Source: Pseudomonas lijiangensis
Lineage (GTDB): Bacteria; Pseudomonadota; Gammaproteobacteria; Pseudomonadales; Pseudomonadaceae
Length of the DNA stretch: 64,000 bases
Assembly: GCF_018968705.1 (NCBI RefSeq)
Contig: NZ_CP076668.1
Location: forward strand, 1,926,001 to 1,990,000
Reading direction: 5' to 3'
The notes beneath the pieces were generated by a model, which saw nothing but the letters and a program-made list of their open reading frames with translations, ran no database searches and was not told where the DNA came from. Below, piece by piece: positions 63,895-64,000 of the stretch (position 1 is its first letter; the number at the start of each line of letters is the position of its first letter). The position numbers and the translations under genes are program-made.

Positions 63895-64000
63895 TCAATC
63901 TGCAGGCACGAGCTGCGGTTTGCCTGACGTGGACGTCAGGGTGGCGCCGATAGATGCCATTATGATGGCCAAAATCGCCAGCCATTGGACCAGTGTCAGG
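63895..64000 (-). CDS. EamA/DMT-family transporter, 3' end only
   Basis: Only the last 34 codons lie in the window; the gene continues beyond position 64000. The tail reads LTLVQWLAILAIIMASIGATL followed by TSTSGKPQLVPAD and TGA, the last membrane helix and short polar end of DMT-superfamily exporters such as RhtA. It has an independent frame, so the assignment rests on one helix only. The lipoprotein gene lies 195 bp downstream on the same strand. Confidence 0.6.
   Translation of the reverse strand, partial: LTLVQWLAILAIIMASIGATLTSTSGKPQLVPAD

Overview
The window looks like a chromosome segment of a fluorescent or plant-associated Pseudomonas, probably near the P. syringae group. This is judged from protein sequence character (SfnR, Ku/LigD, a PssA of the PLD type, an A/B-fused Mrp antiporter) and from the dispersed palindromic repeats with GAATTC-containing or GGCAGCTTGCTGGCGA-type arms. 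No rRNA, tRNA, insertion sequence, phage or CRISPR array was seen.

Layout. (1) 1-9.4 kb, myo-inositol use: the 3' end of iolA/mmsA, an IolI-like isomerase, iolD, iolG and a second Gfo/Idh dehydrogenase, then a promoter region with a perfect IolR-type palindrome and a sugar ABC importer (binding protein, double ATPase, permease). (2) 9.6-13 kb: a DksA-like protein without its zinc ligands, an orphan DUF2235 lipase of the type VI Tle1 kind after AT-rich DNA, a DUF2789 protein and a conserved unknown. (3) 13-19.1 kb, minus strand: a complete overlapping Mrp-type cation/proton antiporter operon with fused A and B subunits. (4) 19.2-24.6 kb: a DMT exporter facing an XRE-cupin regulator, an FAD/NAD(P)-binding protein, and an alkanesulfonate monooxygenase overlapping the sigma-54 activator SfnR. 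(5) 24.9-29.3 kb: ku, ligD and a Tat-exported aldo/keto reductase whose start overlaps the ligD stop. (6) 29.4-41.7 kb: pssA, glpQ, a DUF4160/DUF2442 pair, a D-2-hydroxyacid dehydrogenase, a CTP-synthase-like glutaminase protein coupled to an ABM-fold protein, a MarR regulator, a CoA-transferase/short-chain fatty acid permease operon opposite a LysR regulator, a small lipoprotein, a LysE exporter and an MsuE-type FMN reductase.

(7) 41.9-59.5 kb, minus strand: a 17.6-kb exopolysaccharide locus. Read from its promoter end it encodes a 2-oxoglutarate oxygenase-like protein, a VioA-like sugar aminotransferase, a Wzx flippase, a GT2, Wzb, Wzc, a WbqC-family protein, an RfaH-type NusG paralogue, a GT2, a GT4, a PslG-like glycosidase, two GT4s, a WcaJ-type initiating transferase and Wza. 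The leader carries an exact 12-base ops element (GGCGGTAGCGTG) about 85 nt before the first gene. Together with the RfaH-like gene inside the operon this predicts self-encoded antitermination. No Wzy polymerase is recognisable. Two direct copies of a roughly 115-bp palindromic repeat bracket the glycosidase/GT4/GT2 part. (8) 60.3-64 kb: a cysteine desulfurase, an aminopeptidase P, a small lipoprotein and the 3' end of a DMT-family transporter.

All functions are from reading the translated sequence by eye. No database search was run.
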